This document shows positions 9,569 through 20,439 of a stretch of 64,000 nucleotides of DNA, in pieces. The translations under genes and the position numbers were made by a program. A model generated the notes under the pieces. It searched no databases and was not told the origin of the DNA. It saw only the letters and a program-made list of their open reading frames with translations. Each line of letters begins with the position of its first letter. The first letter of the stretch is position 1. Origin of the DNA: Macropodus opercularis (Eukaryota > Chordata > Actinopteri > Anabantiformes > Osphronemidae); contig CM061093.1 of NCBI GenBank assembly GCA_030770545.1, positions 682,001-746,000 of the forward strand, in the 5' to 3' direction.

Positions 9569-10388
9569 GGTAATGTATATGCCAGCTGCATATTTTTTCC
9601 ACCATGCTTTTGTAGCAACACAGACACCATGCACCTGTCTTTTTCATCCACCATCTGAACAAACGGTTGGGTAGGATCAGGAAGACCCAAAGTTGGTGCA
9701 GTCTGTAAAGTGAGCTTTATTTTTACGAAAGCTGTCTCTGCCTCAGGAGTCCTTCAATCCTTTTGGGAGAGAGAGATTTCCCAGCACTGGTCCTTTGTGG
9801 GGCCGCAGATAATATCATCCACATATTGCAACAAAGCACTTCCTGGCATGATAGAAAGATGTTCAAGCCGTCTCAATGCCTCATTAAAAATTGTGGGAGA
9901 TTCCACATACCCCTGGCAAAGTCTGGCCCATGTCCACATGCGACCTTTGAACTGGAAAGCAAACCAGAACTGACTGTCTGGATGAACAGGGACACTGAAA
10001 AAAGCATTTGCATCAAAAACCATTTAGCATCAGGAGGAACCTGTGATAACAAAGTGTAATGATTAGGCACATTATTGGCTCTGGGTTGAACTGCAGCATT
10101 TACTGCCTGCAGATCCTGCACAAATCTCCATTCAGTGGGTTGACCTTTGTCTCTGATTTTCTTCATAGGAAAGATAGGTGTGCAGCAGTGGCTGTAGTCA
10201 CATGGTACGATAACACCTGCTTCTGTCAGTGAGTTAAAAACTGCAGTTATACCGTCTATGGCCTCCTGTCTGAGTGGATACTGTTTTGCACATGGCCTGT
10301 ATGTGGTTTTATGCGTAACCACAACTGGTTCGCAGTTACGGATCAGGCCCACATCGTATTTGTGTCTGGCCCACAGTGTGTGTGGCAC
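9569..10388 (-). pseudogene. ERV-A reverse transcriptase and start of RNase H
   Basis: Minus-strand frames give the fingers region (WRFVQDLQAVN), the palm with the active site QYVDDI (around 9810-9830), and the connection to RNase H (GLPDPTQPFVQ). A frame change at about 10020 divides the palm and another precedes the connection. RNase H stops almost at once at 9569, where the hAT fragment begins. The residues are those of a gamma/epsilon-like retroviral polymerase (YVDD rather than the YLDD of Gypsy elements). Confidence 0.8.
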
Positions 10389-10564
10389 TTGCTAAAGCAG
10401 GGATTAGTTATATGTCAGTGAGCAACGTGTGGCAAGTTGTGTGATGCTCAGATTGAGGAAATGGAATCACCACACGAGTTGTGTGTATGATAGAAGTGAA
10501 ACACTGTCTGTATACTCTACCAATGGGTGAATAGAAAACCGCTTCCTCAGGTGTACTTTGCCAA

Positions 10565-11298
10565 TCAGTCAGACGTCTGCATCTTATGAATGGTGCAGTG
10601 TAAGTCTTCTGGATCCATATAGTCTGTTGCTTCTGGGTTAACTAACGCATGCGCTGTAGACATTAACTGCTCACACAAGACAGACTGTCGCATCTTACAC
10701 TCATATGCATACAGTAAATCACTCACTCCACAGAGCACAAACACTCCCTCTGGGTCTGTGTTCGCATCTGTGGTGACCTTTAATCCCTCTGGGGATGAGA
10801 TCAGAGAAATGCCCAGTTTGATCATTAGATCTTTTCCTAGCAAATTTATCGGGCACAAATCAGAAAACATGAAAGCCTGCTTAAATGTGGTAACATCTGG
10901 AGTAAGACATGTCAAAGGTTTGGTTAAATATTCTTTTCCTGTTACACACGAAGCCCCAACACTATAAACATAATTCCCACTCATTTTGTCATTTCAGTTT
11001 TAAGGTTTAAAGACGTCATCACAGAGTGTGTAGCTCCACTGTCTACAAGAAAAGTGATTTGCTCCGCATTTATCGTTAAAACCAATTCTGGAAATTGCAT
11101 GTGTGGTTCAGTCAGGTGCACATAGGTGCCTTGTGGTGTTTTCATTCTACTTTCTAAATTCATCAAACACTGTAAAATCATTTCTGAATCTATACATGCT
11201 AAGTGTTTATTGCAGTGGCCAGCAATAGCATCATCAGTGGATGTTTGTGTAAGCGTGTCTTCATTGCGGTGTGTGTGTGTGTGTATCAATGCAATCAC
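10565..11298 (-). pseudogene. ERV-A aspartic protease region
   Basis: Two minus-strand frames. The upstream one (10981-11298) contains the retroviral protease active-site block LVDSGATHSV; the next (10565-10984) contains the second conserved block CPINLLGKDL and runs on towards RT. A frame change falls at about 10981. A CA-rich run near 11268-11284 lies in the linker. The protease would have cleaved the Gag-Pol polyprotein. Confidence 0.75.
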
Positions 11299-11316
11299 CT
11301 CTCTTCTCAGCCTCAG

Positions 11317-11829
11317 CTACACAGTCACCAGGCCCCGACCGGCTCCCCACCCGTCACAAACATTCTGCGGACAGTCAGCTGGTCTGTGTCCCTCTTCCTT
11401 GCAGTACGGACACCGTCCCTCAGTGGATTGGCAGTTTCGAGCCCAATGTCCTTCTTTACAGCACTTAAAGCATGTTCCTCTGCCATGTCCTTTTTGGCCT
11501 GCGAGACCAGGTACTCCTCTGATGTAGCCTCTTCCCCGACCGCGGTTCTGTTGTGCGACTGCCTGATACATGGTTATAGCTGCCAGATGTAACTCTTTTC
11601 TGTCTTTATCTTCCTTTTGAAGCTGTTGTTCGTGTTGCGGTGGTTGCAGGACAGACTGGTCTGGTTGCTGCTGCGGTTGCAGGACAGTTGGGCAGGAATC
11701 CAGGTCTGGGTCCAGCTTCAGTGATCTGCAGATAAAGAGAAGACGCACTGGGACAGTATGGTGGTGGCTGTTTGCAGGGTGCAGAATTATTCTCTGTTCT
11801 ACTTCAAAATCTGATACTATCGTCTCCAT
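11317..11829 (-). pseudogene. gag: ERV-A gag C terminus (nucleocapsid, two zinc knuckles)
   Basis: The frame contains two CCHC knuckles in tandem, CFKCCKEGHWARNC and CPYCKEEGHRPADC, preceded by a Gln-rich linker and a Gly/Arg-rich stretch. Two knuckles and direct continuation to the protease in a neighbouring frame fit a retroviral nucleocapsid. Matrix and capsid are not recognisable upstream. Part of this region recurs on the plus strand at 29276-29430. Confidence 0.75.
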
Positions 11830-12029
11830 ATTTCTTCCTCATGATATCCACACTGGGACCCTGTGGCTCCAAGCCAGCTTTACCACTACTGCTTCTCATC
11901 GTGCAGCACTACGCGTAGTTGTAAAGTCACAGACGCCTCTGCGAAAGTTCGATGCCAAATTAATGTGTTCACCGACTAACACTCATATCAGTGCCATATT
12001 GTAGTGTTCACCGATCAACACTTTTGACA

Positions 12030-12566
12030 AGTTCGTAGCTTCCGTCTGATGGAGATCAGAGGTGATGCCTTAAGCCCTCCGTCTAACTCTGTTTTTGTAG
12101 AGGAGGTTGAGCTGCACTCAGCGACGTCTTTTCCAAGAAGACAAATACACAAAGTCAGTGCAAAACTGTCCTGTCTGAGTGTAGATCTGAAGTCATCTAC
12201 CCTACACCTACCTAAATACGTCCTCCGTTGCTAGGGAGTAAAGATGTGTCTTGTCATTTTCTCAGTGTCAAACAAAGAGGGACATATCAGCCCACAACTC
12301 AGGGTCAGTCACTACCTTGTACCAGGGGGAAAGTGTAACAGAAACAAAGTAAATCAAAGTTCTGCTGCCATGGCTCTCACCAAATTTTAACTTGACAGTG
12401 TCTCCCTACCTAGCTCAAAAGCTTACCTCCCTTTCTCAAGGCAGAAGAGAAGGCTCATTGTTCTAAAATATTTCTATAAGCAGGTATATAACTCATTCTA
12501 TGATTACTTTGCTTAGAAGAGATAAAAGCAAATACATATGAGGATATATCAAGTAATATGAATCCA
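12030..12566 (-). mobile_element. ERV-A 5' LTR remnant
   Basis: 12135-12566 aligns with 17900-18340 (shared blocks ttgctagggagtaaagatgt and aagcaggtatataactcatt). The U3 start is missing because a satellite piece begins at 12567, and the last ~100 bp on the other side differ from the related LTRs. Just beyond it, 11970-12030 holds a duplicated tgttcaccga motif. Confidence 0.6.
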
Positions 12567-12608
12567 AGTTCTGAGAGTGATTGTTTTAGCTGCTGCATCT
12601 TAATAAAA
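12567..12608 (-). repeat. Satellite-unit fragment (inverted)
   Basis: Reverse complement of the core of the 120-bp unit found in the array at 20440-22000 (shared ttttagctgctgcatcttaa). It abuts the truncated LTR. Confidence 0.6.
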
Positions 12609-12689
12609 GAACTTCAATAAAGAAAGATGATTAGCTGATCATATGACCTCTTTTTGCACACAATGATTCCTAAATGTTTGTGGAGATTC

Positions 12690-12960
12690 TCAGACATCCA
12701 GGTGAAGTTGTCTGAAGGTTGAGTCGTGGCAACTGGACTTGTTCTATTTCGTAGAGCTGGAAACGGACCAGACCATCGACAGGATGACATATCACCGCCT
12801 GTATCTTGAGAGGCCACTGTCTGTATTTTTGGACTTCCTAAGATTCACAAAGAGGGAGCGCTGCTCAGACCCATAATCAGCAGCATCAACTCAGTCACAT
12901 ATAACATTGTGAAACACTTGACCACCATCCTGGCAACCAGAGAGTTGGACACACAGACCA
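12690..12960 (+). pseudogene. Penelope-like element reverse transcriptase fragment
   Basis: The frame at 12822-12960 reads FGLPKIHKEG followed by LRPIISSINSVTYN and a short helix-like stretch. GLPKIHK followed by RPIvSsi is the hallmark of Penelope-like RTs. No other RT block and no GIY-YIG endonuclease were found, so this is a scrap. Confidence 0.7.
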
Positions 12961-13529
12961 TCACATCCCACCCACACTAACCAGTACCTATTGTTTGACT
13001 CTCATCATCCCCTGCAGCACTAACTATCAGTCATCAGTACCCTGAACCACAGAGCCGAAAGCCCAGAAAAAGGACAACGGAACAGCCTGAGACCCAGAGC
13101 TAACGGAAGAACCTGGTCATTGCTTAGATGGCCAGAGTTTGAGAAAAGCTCAAAAATGTTTTGAGAAACTACAACATACCCGTCTACGCTGTGGTGCTGT
13201 CCTGCTTTTGTCCCTAATATTTTGTGTCATGCGTTTATGTAATTATTATACGCACCTCTTTCTTGTTTCCTGTCTTGTAATATATTTAAGTTCCTGTCAT
13301 GTCCTGGTCACTTGTTGGTCTGTTGCTTATTGTTATCTTATCTTATTACTTTTTTGAATTAAATTCACGAATCAATCCTTCCATCTACCATGCTGCCCTT
13401 TCAGTTATGCCCAGAAAGATCAAGACCACTTCACACGTCCCCCACAAAGGACACACATAATGACCCTGTACTCGTTGGAGGAGTAACGGTAGCTGAGAAT
13501 TCACAAAACTTACTCTGTGTTGTGTTAGG
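12961..13529. other. No recognisable gene
   Basis: Low-complexity tracts and short ORFs only; no family recognised. The stretch 13225-13360 is T-rich. Confidence 0.3.
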
Positions 13530-13690
13530 TCTTAAAACCTACTGCCTTGAGATTAACTGATGTTGTGAATTGGTGCTCCAGTGACAGTGATTGTTTTAGC
13601 TGCTGCATCTTAATGCAAGCAATGCCAGTGATGTTTGCCATTCAGGTATGAGTTTAAAATGCATTTCTAGCACCTTTTCTTAAGTAGTGG
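13530..13690 (+). repeat. L2 3'-tail scrap followed by an inverted satellite unit
   Basis: 13530-13578 matches the L2 3' tail (gtcttaaaacct, gatgttgtgaattggtgct). From 13582 the reverse complement of a satellite unit follows, including ttgcattaagatgcagcag on the minus strand. This LINE-tail/satellite junction resembles the ones at 14648 and 20318. Confidence 0.55.
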
Positions 13691-13721
13691 TTATTTGGTC
13701 ACATATGCACAGAACAGGTAA

Positions 13722-14645
13722 TTCAATTCAATTCAATTCAACTTTATTTATATAGCGCCAATTCACAACATCAGTTATCTCAAGGCACTTTACAAGTAAG
13801 GTTTTAAGACCTTACACAACTAAACCCAACAATTCCCACATAGAGCAAGCTTTTAATTGTAGCCAATCGATAAATTGTACAGTTAAATAGCAACAGTGGA
13901 GAGGAAAAACTCCCTCTCTAACGAGGAAGAAACCTCCAGCAGACCCAGGTTCAGTGTGGGCGGCCATCTGCCTTGACCGGTTGGGGTGAGGGGATAGAGA
14001 AGAGAGAAAAGAACACAACCACAACAACAAAACAAGCAGCAACAGAACACAGGCGGGATGGTTGGACCAGCAACTGAACACTGGAGACACACGACTCTGA
14101 GTCTGATGATACCTGTAGATGAGGATAGAGAGAGACAGAAGGGGAGAAGCACAACTAGGAGAGAAAAGGGGACAAAGTTAGTCACATGTGGAAGTGGAGA
14201 CATGTTGGCGGATAGAAGAAAAAGAGAAAAGAGCTCAGTCAATAAAGGACGTCCTCCAGCATCTAAGTCTATAGCAGCTTAACTAAGAGATGGTTCAGGG
14301 TGACCAGAACCATCTCTAACTATACGCCAGACTCTGGCTGCAGCATTTTTAATTAGTTGGAGGATTTTCAAAGAGTTATTGGGACAACCTATGAGTAGCG
14401 AGTTACAGTAGTCAAGCCTAGAGGTAACAAATGCATGGATTAATTTTTCAGCATCACTCTGTGAGAGGACGCTCCTAATTTTAGCAATATTCCTCAGGTG
14501 GAAGTAGGAAGTTCTTGAGATTTCTTTAATATATGGTGTAAAGGACAGATCTTGGTCAACAATGACACCAAGGTTCCTGACAGTAGAACCTAAAGCTAAC
14601 GTTATGTCATCCAGAGTAACAATCTGATTCAATAAAGAGTCTCTC
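13722..14645 (-). mobile_element. L2-clade LINE, 3' end copy
   Basis: Begins (as the LINE 3' end) with the pentamer tail attcaattcaattcaa, then the conserved 3' UTR, and encodes the RT C terminus on the minus strand (TVRNLGVIVDQDLSFTPYI, RLDYCNSLLIGC). Strongly 5' truncated, as is usual for LINE insertions. The Leu/Cys-rich ORFs of this strand between 13812 and 14242 are readings of the 3' UTR. Confidence 0.85.
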
Positions 14646-14647
14646 TT

Positions 14648-14752
14648 AGTAATTCTAAGCATTTTGACACTGTTTCCAGTAACAGTGATTAATTTAGCTT
14701 CTGCATATTAATGGAAGCAACGCCAGTGATGTTTTCCATCCAGATATGATCC
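14648..14752 (-). repeat. Satellite unit (inverted) between two L2 copies
   Basis: On the minus strand this is an almost complete copy of the 120-bp unit: aacatcactggc, then gcagaagctaaa, then actggaaacagtgtcaaaatg. It separates a minus-strand from a plus-strand L2 copy. Confidence 0.65.
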
Positions 14753-15791
14753 AAATGTCCCATAACTTTCTACAACTAAATTCAAACAAAACTGAGGTTA
14801 TTATAATTGGTGCTAATAACCATAGAGACTCATTACTGAATGAGATTGTTACTCGGATGACATAACACTAGCTTCAAGTTCTACTGTGAAGAACTTTGGT
14901 GTCATTTTTTACCAAGATCTCTGCTTTACACCATATATTAAAGAAATCTCTAGAACCGGCTACTTCCACTTTAGGAATATTGCTAAAATTAGGAGCATCC
15001 TCTCGCAGAGTGATGCTGAAAAATTAATCCATGCATTTATTACCTCCAGGCTGGACTACTGTAACTCGCTAATCATAGGTTGTCCCAATAACTCTCTAAA
15101 AAGCCCCGAGTTAATTCAAAATGCTGCAGCCAGAGTCTGACTGGACTTAGGAAGAGAGATCACATTTCTCCAACATTAGCTTCTCTGCATTGGCTCCTTG
15201 TCAAAACTAGGATAGAATTCAAAATTCTTCTCCTCACCTACAAAGCTATTCACAATAAAGCTACGTCTTATCTTCAAGACCTCATAGCTCCTTATGCTCC
15301 CAACAGAACGCTTCGTTCTCAGAGCGCTGGTCTGCTTGTGGTTCCTAGAGTTTCTAATTGTAGAAAGGGAGGCAGAGCCTTTACCTACCAAGCTCCTCTC
15401 CTGTGGAACCAGCTTACAGTTCAGGTTCGAGAAGCAGACACCCTCTCTAGTTATAAAACTAAAACCTTTCTTTTTGACAAAGCGTATAGTTACAGATGGT
15501 TCTGGTCACTCTGAACCATCTCTTAGTTAAGCTGCTATAGACTTAGACTGCTGAGGGACGTCCTTCATTCAATGAGCTCTTTTCGGTTTCTTCTATCCGC
15601 TAACATGCCTCCATGTCTACATGTGATCAATGTTGTCTGTTTTTCTCCCCTAGTTGTGCTTCTCTCTTTCTGTCTCTCTCTCGCTATTCTCATCTACAGG
15701 TATAGTCAGAATCAGAGCCATGTGTCTCCGGTGTTTGGTTGCTGGTCCAACCATCCTGCCTGTGTCTGTTGCAGCTTGTTTGGTTGTGGTC
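14753..15791 (+). mobile_element. L2-clade LINE, C-terminal ORF2 and 3' UTR
   Basis: Broken frames encode the C-terminal ORF2 region from the NFLQLN block to the end (short frames 14886-15140 and 15294-15530), followed by the L2 3' UTR. It is cut by an ERV-A type LTR at 15792, before the pentamer tail. Confidence 0.85.
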
Positions 15792-16247
15792 TGTAATGGA
15801 ATTTCTACTATATGGGTATTTTCCTTTGTGACAGAACTGTGATTCATATTACTTGATCTATCCTCATATGTATTTGCTTCTATTGGCACCAACCATAGTA
15901 ATCATAGGTTGAGTTATTATACCTGCTTACAGAAATATTTTAGAATAGAGAGCCTTTTCTTCTGTTTCTTCTGTGTGCAAGGCAGCGACTGACCCTGAGT
16001 TGTGGGCTGATAAGTCGCTTCTGGACTGTCTCTCTCTGAGACTGAGCTAATGAGAAGACACATCTTTACTCTCTAGCAAAGGAGGAGGTATTTAGGTAGG
16101 CGCAGGGTAGATGACTTCAGATCTACAGGACAGTTTTGCACTGACTCTGTGTACTTCACTTCTTGCAAGAATTAAAGACAACAGAAAGACAACTTTGATC
16201 GACTTTTGATTCTTTCATCAGGTTCTTAACAGGTTTTTGCCTCTACA
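15792..16247 (+). mobile_element. ERV-A family LTR, sense orientation
   Basis: Starts TGTAATGG and can be followed to ctctaca at 16241-16247; an ATTAAAG signal lies at about 16172. It is the inverted equivalent of 17805-18389. Homology to that copy continues through a tttttgcctc block beyond the apparent aaca end, so I place the boundary there. No target duplication was seen, so it may be the 5' LTR of a deleted provirus rather than a solo LTR. Confidence 0.65.
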
Positions 16248-16526
16248 GAGATTCAGACAGAAAGTCAGTGTCTAGCAGAACTACAAAAAACCCCAAACAT
16301 CTAAAACATGCAGAGAAACTCCACGTCTGCTGTTTTTGTAGCGTTACGAGTCAAAAAGATATCAAAACTCTTAGCATGACATTACGTATCAAGTAAACTC
16401 CTAAATCAAAACATATCAGCTAAATACAGCTGTGAGATAAATGTGGAGTAGTTTGTTTTCCTGAATTTTACTAAAGTGAAGAGAAGAGTAAAATATTTTT
16501 CAAACTCTTAACAACCTCTAAGTATC

Positions 16527-17002
16527 TGTCATGGTCAGAGATGTCCCAACTCCGAGGCAGCTTTAGGTCTCAGCCAATCAAATCTAGATTTATTCTTAGT
16601 GCTGAGATGAAAGAATGTAAAGGCAGATGTGTGGAGTCACCTTCTTCCCTAAAGGGAGGATGCTTGCTGCGCACAGGGAGCTTCAGGCCTGGCCACAGTC
16701 TCTAAGGCAGGCAAAGAACTCTCCTCCCAAGATTCTTAGGGAACGTGTTTTATTCCTCCAACCTGCGTCAGGCCAAATGCATTGTGATTACCACAATTTC
16801 GTCTCAATTGCTTTGGTTACAAGGTCAGAATGTTTTGCCCAAATTGTTTTGTTCTACAGGCCAGATATCCTCGGAGCCGAGGTGACACCAGCAAGTGTCC
16901 TGTACAATCATATTCCCTACAAACAAACAAAGCCTAAACAATGTATATTCTACTCTAAATGTATTCTAAACCCACTATCATATACTTGTGTTTGCCCCTA
17001 CA
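16527..17002 (-). mobile_element. Putative 3' LTR of a second retrovirus relic (ERV-B)
   Basis: Plus-strand limits are tgtcatgg (16527) and cctaca (17002), the TG...CA form of an LTR. The minus-strand reading has AATAAATC at about 16590 and is preceded by a purine run (aagggggatg, 17003-17022) that serves as a polypurine tract candidate. It follows the Env relic, as a 3' LTR should. Boundaries are inferred from these signs only. Confidence 0.5.
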
Positions 17003-17093
17003 GAACATCCCCCTTATGGAATTTTTGGTCTAGACCTAGACCTGGCCTAGACTACACTAAGTTAAAATAAACCTACACACCTGGCCCCCAAAA

Positions 17094-17760
17094 TTAACAA
17101 CCTAAATTAGCAACTAAACTAAGTTTGTTATCACTAGCTCCGCCTGCTTCGTCCCTGTCACCATAGTCGTCCTCATCTCCATCCACATAGATCCAGTCTG
17201 GCACAGGATACAGCACATCTCGAAGTTCTCCCCGTCCTGTCTCTGCTCTAATCCCTGCGTCAGCTCTGCCATCTGTAAATTCTGCTTCTTCACTGCTCCC
17301 AGGGCCATAGATCAGAGGAATGGCGCAACCCAAAACAAATCCCATTATCACTACACCTATGGACACTGTTACCACCAATCTGATTAGTCCCAGCTTCCAA
17401 CCGCTAGCAGTGTTCTCTAACCAACTTATCCTACCCACATCTGCATCCCTGCCAGCGTTCTCCTTCACCTCCACCGATCCACCCAGTATTCTTATTAGTC
17501 GTCATCAAGGGCAATGTAGACTCAAAACCTGATGCAACTTCATTCCTAGCTTTAAATTCATTAGGGGCTCCCTTGGGTTGACCGATTGAGCCCAATTTGC
17601 TCTCTTACATCTAATACTAATGTTTCTTCCCCGCTCTTCACCCTTGAAGGTGATCAACTCCTGCGCCACCTGGCTGCCCAACCTACAGGAAGAACTGAAT
17701 GGAGGCGTTGTTCTCCACACCACATGAAATGGTCCGCTAATGCTATAGTCTGATCAAAAT
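17094..17760 (-). pseudogene. env: Retroviral Env transmembrane-subunit relic (ERV-B)
   Basis: The minus-strand frame 17094-17474 contains a ~30-residue hydrophobic segment (centre about residue 37, ending GFVLGCAIPLIY) followed by a charged acidic tail, the layout of a transmembrane-subunit anchor with a cytoplasmic tail. The upstream frame 17505-17723 shows a Cys-containing extracellular-like sequence, and the two are joined only across a frame change. No fusion peptide or surface subunit can be recognised. It is broken and truncated at about 17800 by an ERV-A type LTR. Confidence 0.55.
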
Positions 17761-17804
17761 AAGGACAGTTTGACTGGCTTTTGTGCAGTTAAGTTCTGGC
17801 AACC

Positions 17805-18389
17805 TGTCGAGGCAAAAATCTGTTAGGAACCTGATGAATGAATCAAAAGTCAATCAAAGTTGTCTTTCTGTTGTCTTTTATCCTTGCAAGAAGAGAAGTA
17901 CACAGAGTCAGTGCAAAACTGCCCTGAGTGTAGATCTGAAGTCATCTCGCCTGTGCCTACCTAAACACGTTCTCCGTTGCTAGGGAGTAAAGATGTGTCT
18001 TGTCATTATCTCAGTGTCAAACAAAGAGGGACTTATCAGCCCACAACTCAGGGTCAGTCACTAACTTGTACCAGGGGGAAAGTGCAACAGAAACAAGGTA
18101 AATCAAAGTTCTGCTGCCATGGCTCTCACCATGGCCCCATGCCGTAAAACAATTTTAACTTGACAGTGTCTCCCTACCTAGCTCAAAAGCTTACCTCCCT
18201 TTCTCAAGGCAGAAGAGAAGGCTCATTGTTCTAAAATATTTCTATAAGCAGGTAAATAACTCATTCTATGATTACTTTGTTTAGTATAGATAAAAGCAAA
18301 TACATATGATGATATATCAAGTAATATAAATCATAGTTCTGTCACAAGGGAAAATATATAATAAAAAATATAGTAGAAATTCCATTACA
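17805..18389 (-). mobile_element. ERV-A family LTR
   Basis: Minus-strand reading starts TGTAATGG at 18389. It includes the conserved ttgctagggagtaaagatgt and aagcttacctcc blocks on the plus strand. It is the best preserved member of this LTR family in the window and defines the partial copies at 8356-8606 and 12030-12566. Confidence 0.7.
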
Positions 18390-18755
18390 ATCCCTCCACC
18401 TGTGACTACATCTATCTTGCTTCTCTTTCCCCAGTGACACTGTCTCTATTCTTTCAATGCATTCAATGCATTTCTGATTGGAGGCTGATATTGATTGATT
18501 GGCTGACTGACTGTAAGCGGATCGCGTCACTTCCTGTCACCGAGGTTTCCTGCTGGTCTGTTGCTGGTCGCAGCAGCGTTTTTACTAAACAACTCTCCTC
18601 ACTTTTATCTCTTTACTGTTGTTTTTCTAACTTACTTTGAATGCCTAAGGGTCGCACGCTTGTAATACTCAAGCACCTTATTCCCCTTTCATTAAAAGCA
18701 CTGCTAATTTCGTAGCTTTCTGGTCTTTTCGGCAAAGCTAGCTTAACTTTCTGCC

Positions 18756-19616
18756 ATGGCTTCCCTGTCTTCTCCTTCTTTTTCTTGCTCGGTGCGCCTT
18801 ATGTTTAGCTCGTCCTCTGCCTCCATTAGTGTTAATGGTATCTGTAATAAGTGTGAGATAGTGGCAGCGCTGGAGGCGAGGCTGACTGATTTGGAATCTC
18901 GGCTCCGCACTGTGGAAAACCAGTCAGCTAGTCAGGCTCTGCTAGCTAGTGCGGAGCCTCCTAGCTTAGCTGCTACTCGTCCCTCAGTGTGTCCCGAGCA
19001 GCCGGGATGTGACTGGGTGACGGTTCGTAGGAGTCGTAGTTCTAGGCAGTCGCCCACGGTTCAACACCAACCGCTTCACGTTTCAAACAGATTTTCCCCA
19101 CTCAGCGACACACCCGCTGAGAAACCCACCCTGATCATTGGTGACTCCATAGTCAGAAACGTGAAGTTAGAGACGCCAGCGGTCATAGTTAAGTGCATTC
19201 CTGGGGCCAGAGCGGGCGACATCCAGTCTTACCTGAAGCTCCTGCATAAGGATAAGCGTAAATACAGTAAGATCGTAATACACGCAGGAACTAATGACTC
19301 CCGGTTACGCCAATCGGAAGTCACTAAAACTAACATTGAGTCGGTGTGTTCGTTTGCCAAAACGATGTCGGACTCCGTAGTTTTCTCTGGACCCCTCCCC
19401 AATCTGACCAGCGACAACATGTTTAGCCGCCTGTCGTCGCTTCGCTGCTGGCTGTCTAGGTGGTGTCCAGCAAACGATGTGGGCTTCGTAGACAATTGGG
19501 GCAGTTTTTGGGGAAAACCTGGGCTGATTAGAAGAGACGGCGTCCATCCCACCTTGGATGGAGCGTCTCTGCTCTCTAGTAACATGGCCAAGTTGATTAG
19601 ACTCCCTAAACCATGA
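18756..19616 (+). CDS. L2 LINE ORF1 protein with SGNH-esterase domain
   Basis: 286 codons, ATG at 18756 in gccATGG context, no internal stop. Residues about 25-60 (CNKCEIVAALEARLTDLESRL) look like a short coiled coil with a CxxC. Residues about 120-280 have the SGNH hydrolase blocks: GDSIVRNV with the nucleophile Ser, a Gly-containing block II, AGTND with the Asn, and DGVHPT with the catalytic Asp and His. In CR1/L2 LINEs ORF1 proteins of this type bind RNA and have esterase activity of unclear purpose. All four catalytic positions are present, so this copy may still encode an active fold. The downstream ORF2 fragment overlaps its last codons (19613). Confidence 0.88.
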   Translation: MASLSSPSFSCSVRLMFSSSSASISVNGICNKCEIVAALEARLTDLESRLRTVENQSASQALLASAEPPSLAATRPSVCPEQPGCDWVTVRRSRSSRQSPTVQHQPLHVSNRFSPLSDTPAEKPTLIIGDSIVRNVKLETPAVIVKCIPGARAGDIQSYLKLLHKDKRKYSKIVIHAGTNDSRLRQSEVTKTNIESVCSFAKTMSDSVVFSGPLPNLTSDNMFSRLSSLRCWLSRWCPANDVGFVDNWGSFWGKPGLIRRDGVHPTLDGASLLSSNMAKLIRLPKP

Positions 19617-20318
19617 CCCAGAGTGGAGCCAGGACGCAGAGGCGCAGTCTTACACGCCTCTCTGCAGACTCTCAGCTGCCACCCGCTCGTAGCTATAAAA
19701 CTCCCATCGAGATTGTGTTTGCTCCCCGACCACCTAAATTATCAAACTGTAAAACCCAGAAACCAGTTGTGTTCTGTGTTGTCTACCGTCCTTCCTTAGT
19801 TTTTATCTAACTTAGTTCTCAGCACAGATAAAGTGATTGTAGTGGGCGACTTTAACATTCATGTAGATGTTGACAGTAACTGTCTCAACATTGCATTTAA
19901 TTCACTACTGGATTCTATTGGTTTTAGTCAGCGTGTTAATGAACCCACTCACTGTCTTAATCATACTCTCGATCTTGTCCTGACTTATGGGGTTGAGATT
20001 GATCATTTAAAAGTTCTCCCTCAAAACCCTCTGTTATCTGACCATTTCTTACTAACGTTTGAATTTACCATAACAGACCTGACAACAGTTGGAAATAAGT
20101 TCTATTACAGCAGATGCTTATCTGATGATGCTGTTGTTAGATTTAGGGAGATGATTTCATCATCTTTTGTCTCATTCCCTTGTAGCACACAGGAGCGCAG
20201 TCATCTGAATCATGAGCAGGTAGATTGTCTTGTTGATGATGCTGCAGCTTCACTGCGTACAATTTTAGACACTGTCGCTGCTCTGAAGAAGAAGCCAGTG
20301 AATCAGAGGAGGTTAGCA
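19613..20318 (+). pseudogene. L2 ORF2 endonuclease region, deleted
   Basis: Two frames: 19613-19810 starts just after ORF1 and holds the block VVFCVVYRP; 19833-20318 holds IVVGDFNIHVD (APE metal/catalytic block) and LLSDHFLLTFEF with the catalytic His. A short deletion removes about 40 bp between the two blocks (compare 56094-56150) and shifts the frame, and the earlier APE blocks are missing. The same two deletions occur in the copy at 41567-42000. Confidence 0.8.
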
Positions 20319-20439
20319 TGCTCAAGAGGAACTGCACTCAAATCTGAATGTAGCTTGGCATAACGCTCAACGTCCAAACTCATGTGGATTGATTTAGACT
20401 TGTTTTGGATAATATCTAACAAATAAACATCTTTGCCAT

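Larger units (their letters stand above)
8356..12566 (-). mobile_element. Endogenous retrovirus relic ERV-A (gamma/epsilon-like)
   Basis: Minus-strand order is 5' LTR remnant (12030-12566), gag nucleocapsid, protease, reverse transcriptase, start of RNase H, integrase piece and 3' LTR remnant. Env was not seen; only ~130 bp separate the integrase relic from the 3' LTR. Most of RNase H and the integrase N terminus are missing, and an hAT fragment occupies that gap. Frameshifts separate every domain, so it is not a functional provirus. Confidence 0.8.
18440..20318 (+). mobile_element. L2-clade LINE with 5' UTR and ORF1 (internally deleted in ORF2)
   Basis: This copy keeps ~300 bp of leader (about 18440-18755), complete ORF1, and a shortened endonuclease region of ORF2, then ends abruptly at about 20318 at the border of a satellite array. 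RT is absent. The presence of the 5' UTR and an esterase-type ORF1 assigns the whole LINE family of this window to the L2/CR1 group. Confidence 0.88.

Noticed and set aside
13812..14242. Hydrophobic Cys/Leu-rich ORFs that look like small membrane proteins
   Set aside because: They are readings of the L2 3' UTR; the same sequence recurs at 15572-15842, 35888-36210 and 59086-59566 with different lengths and breaks, always after the ORF2 stop.
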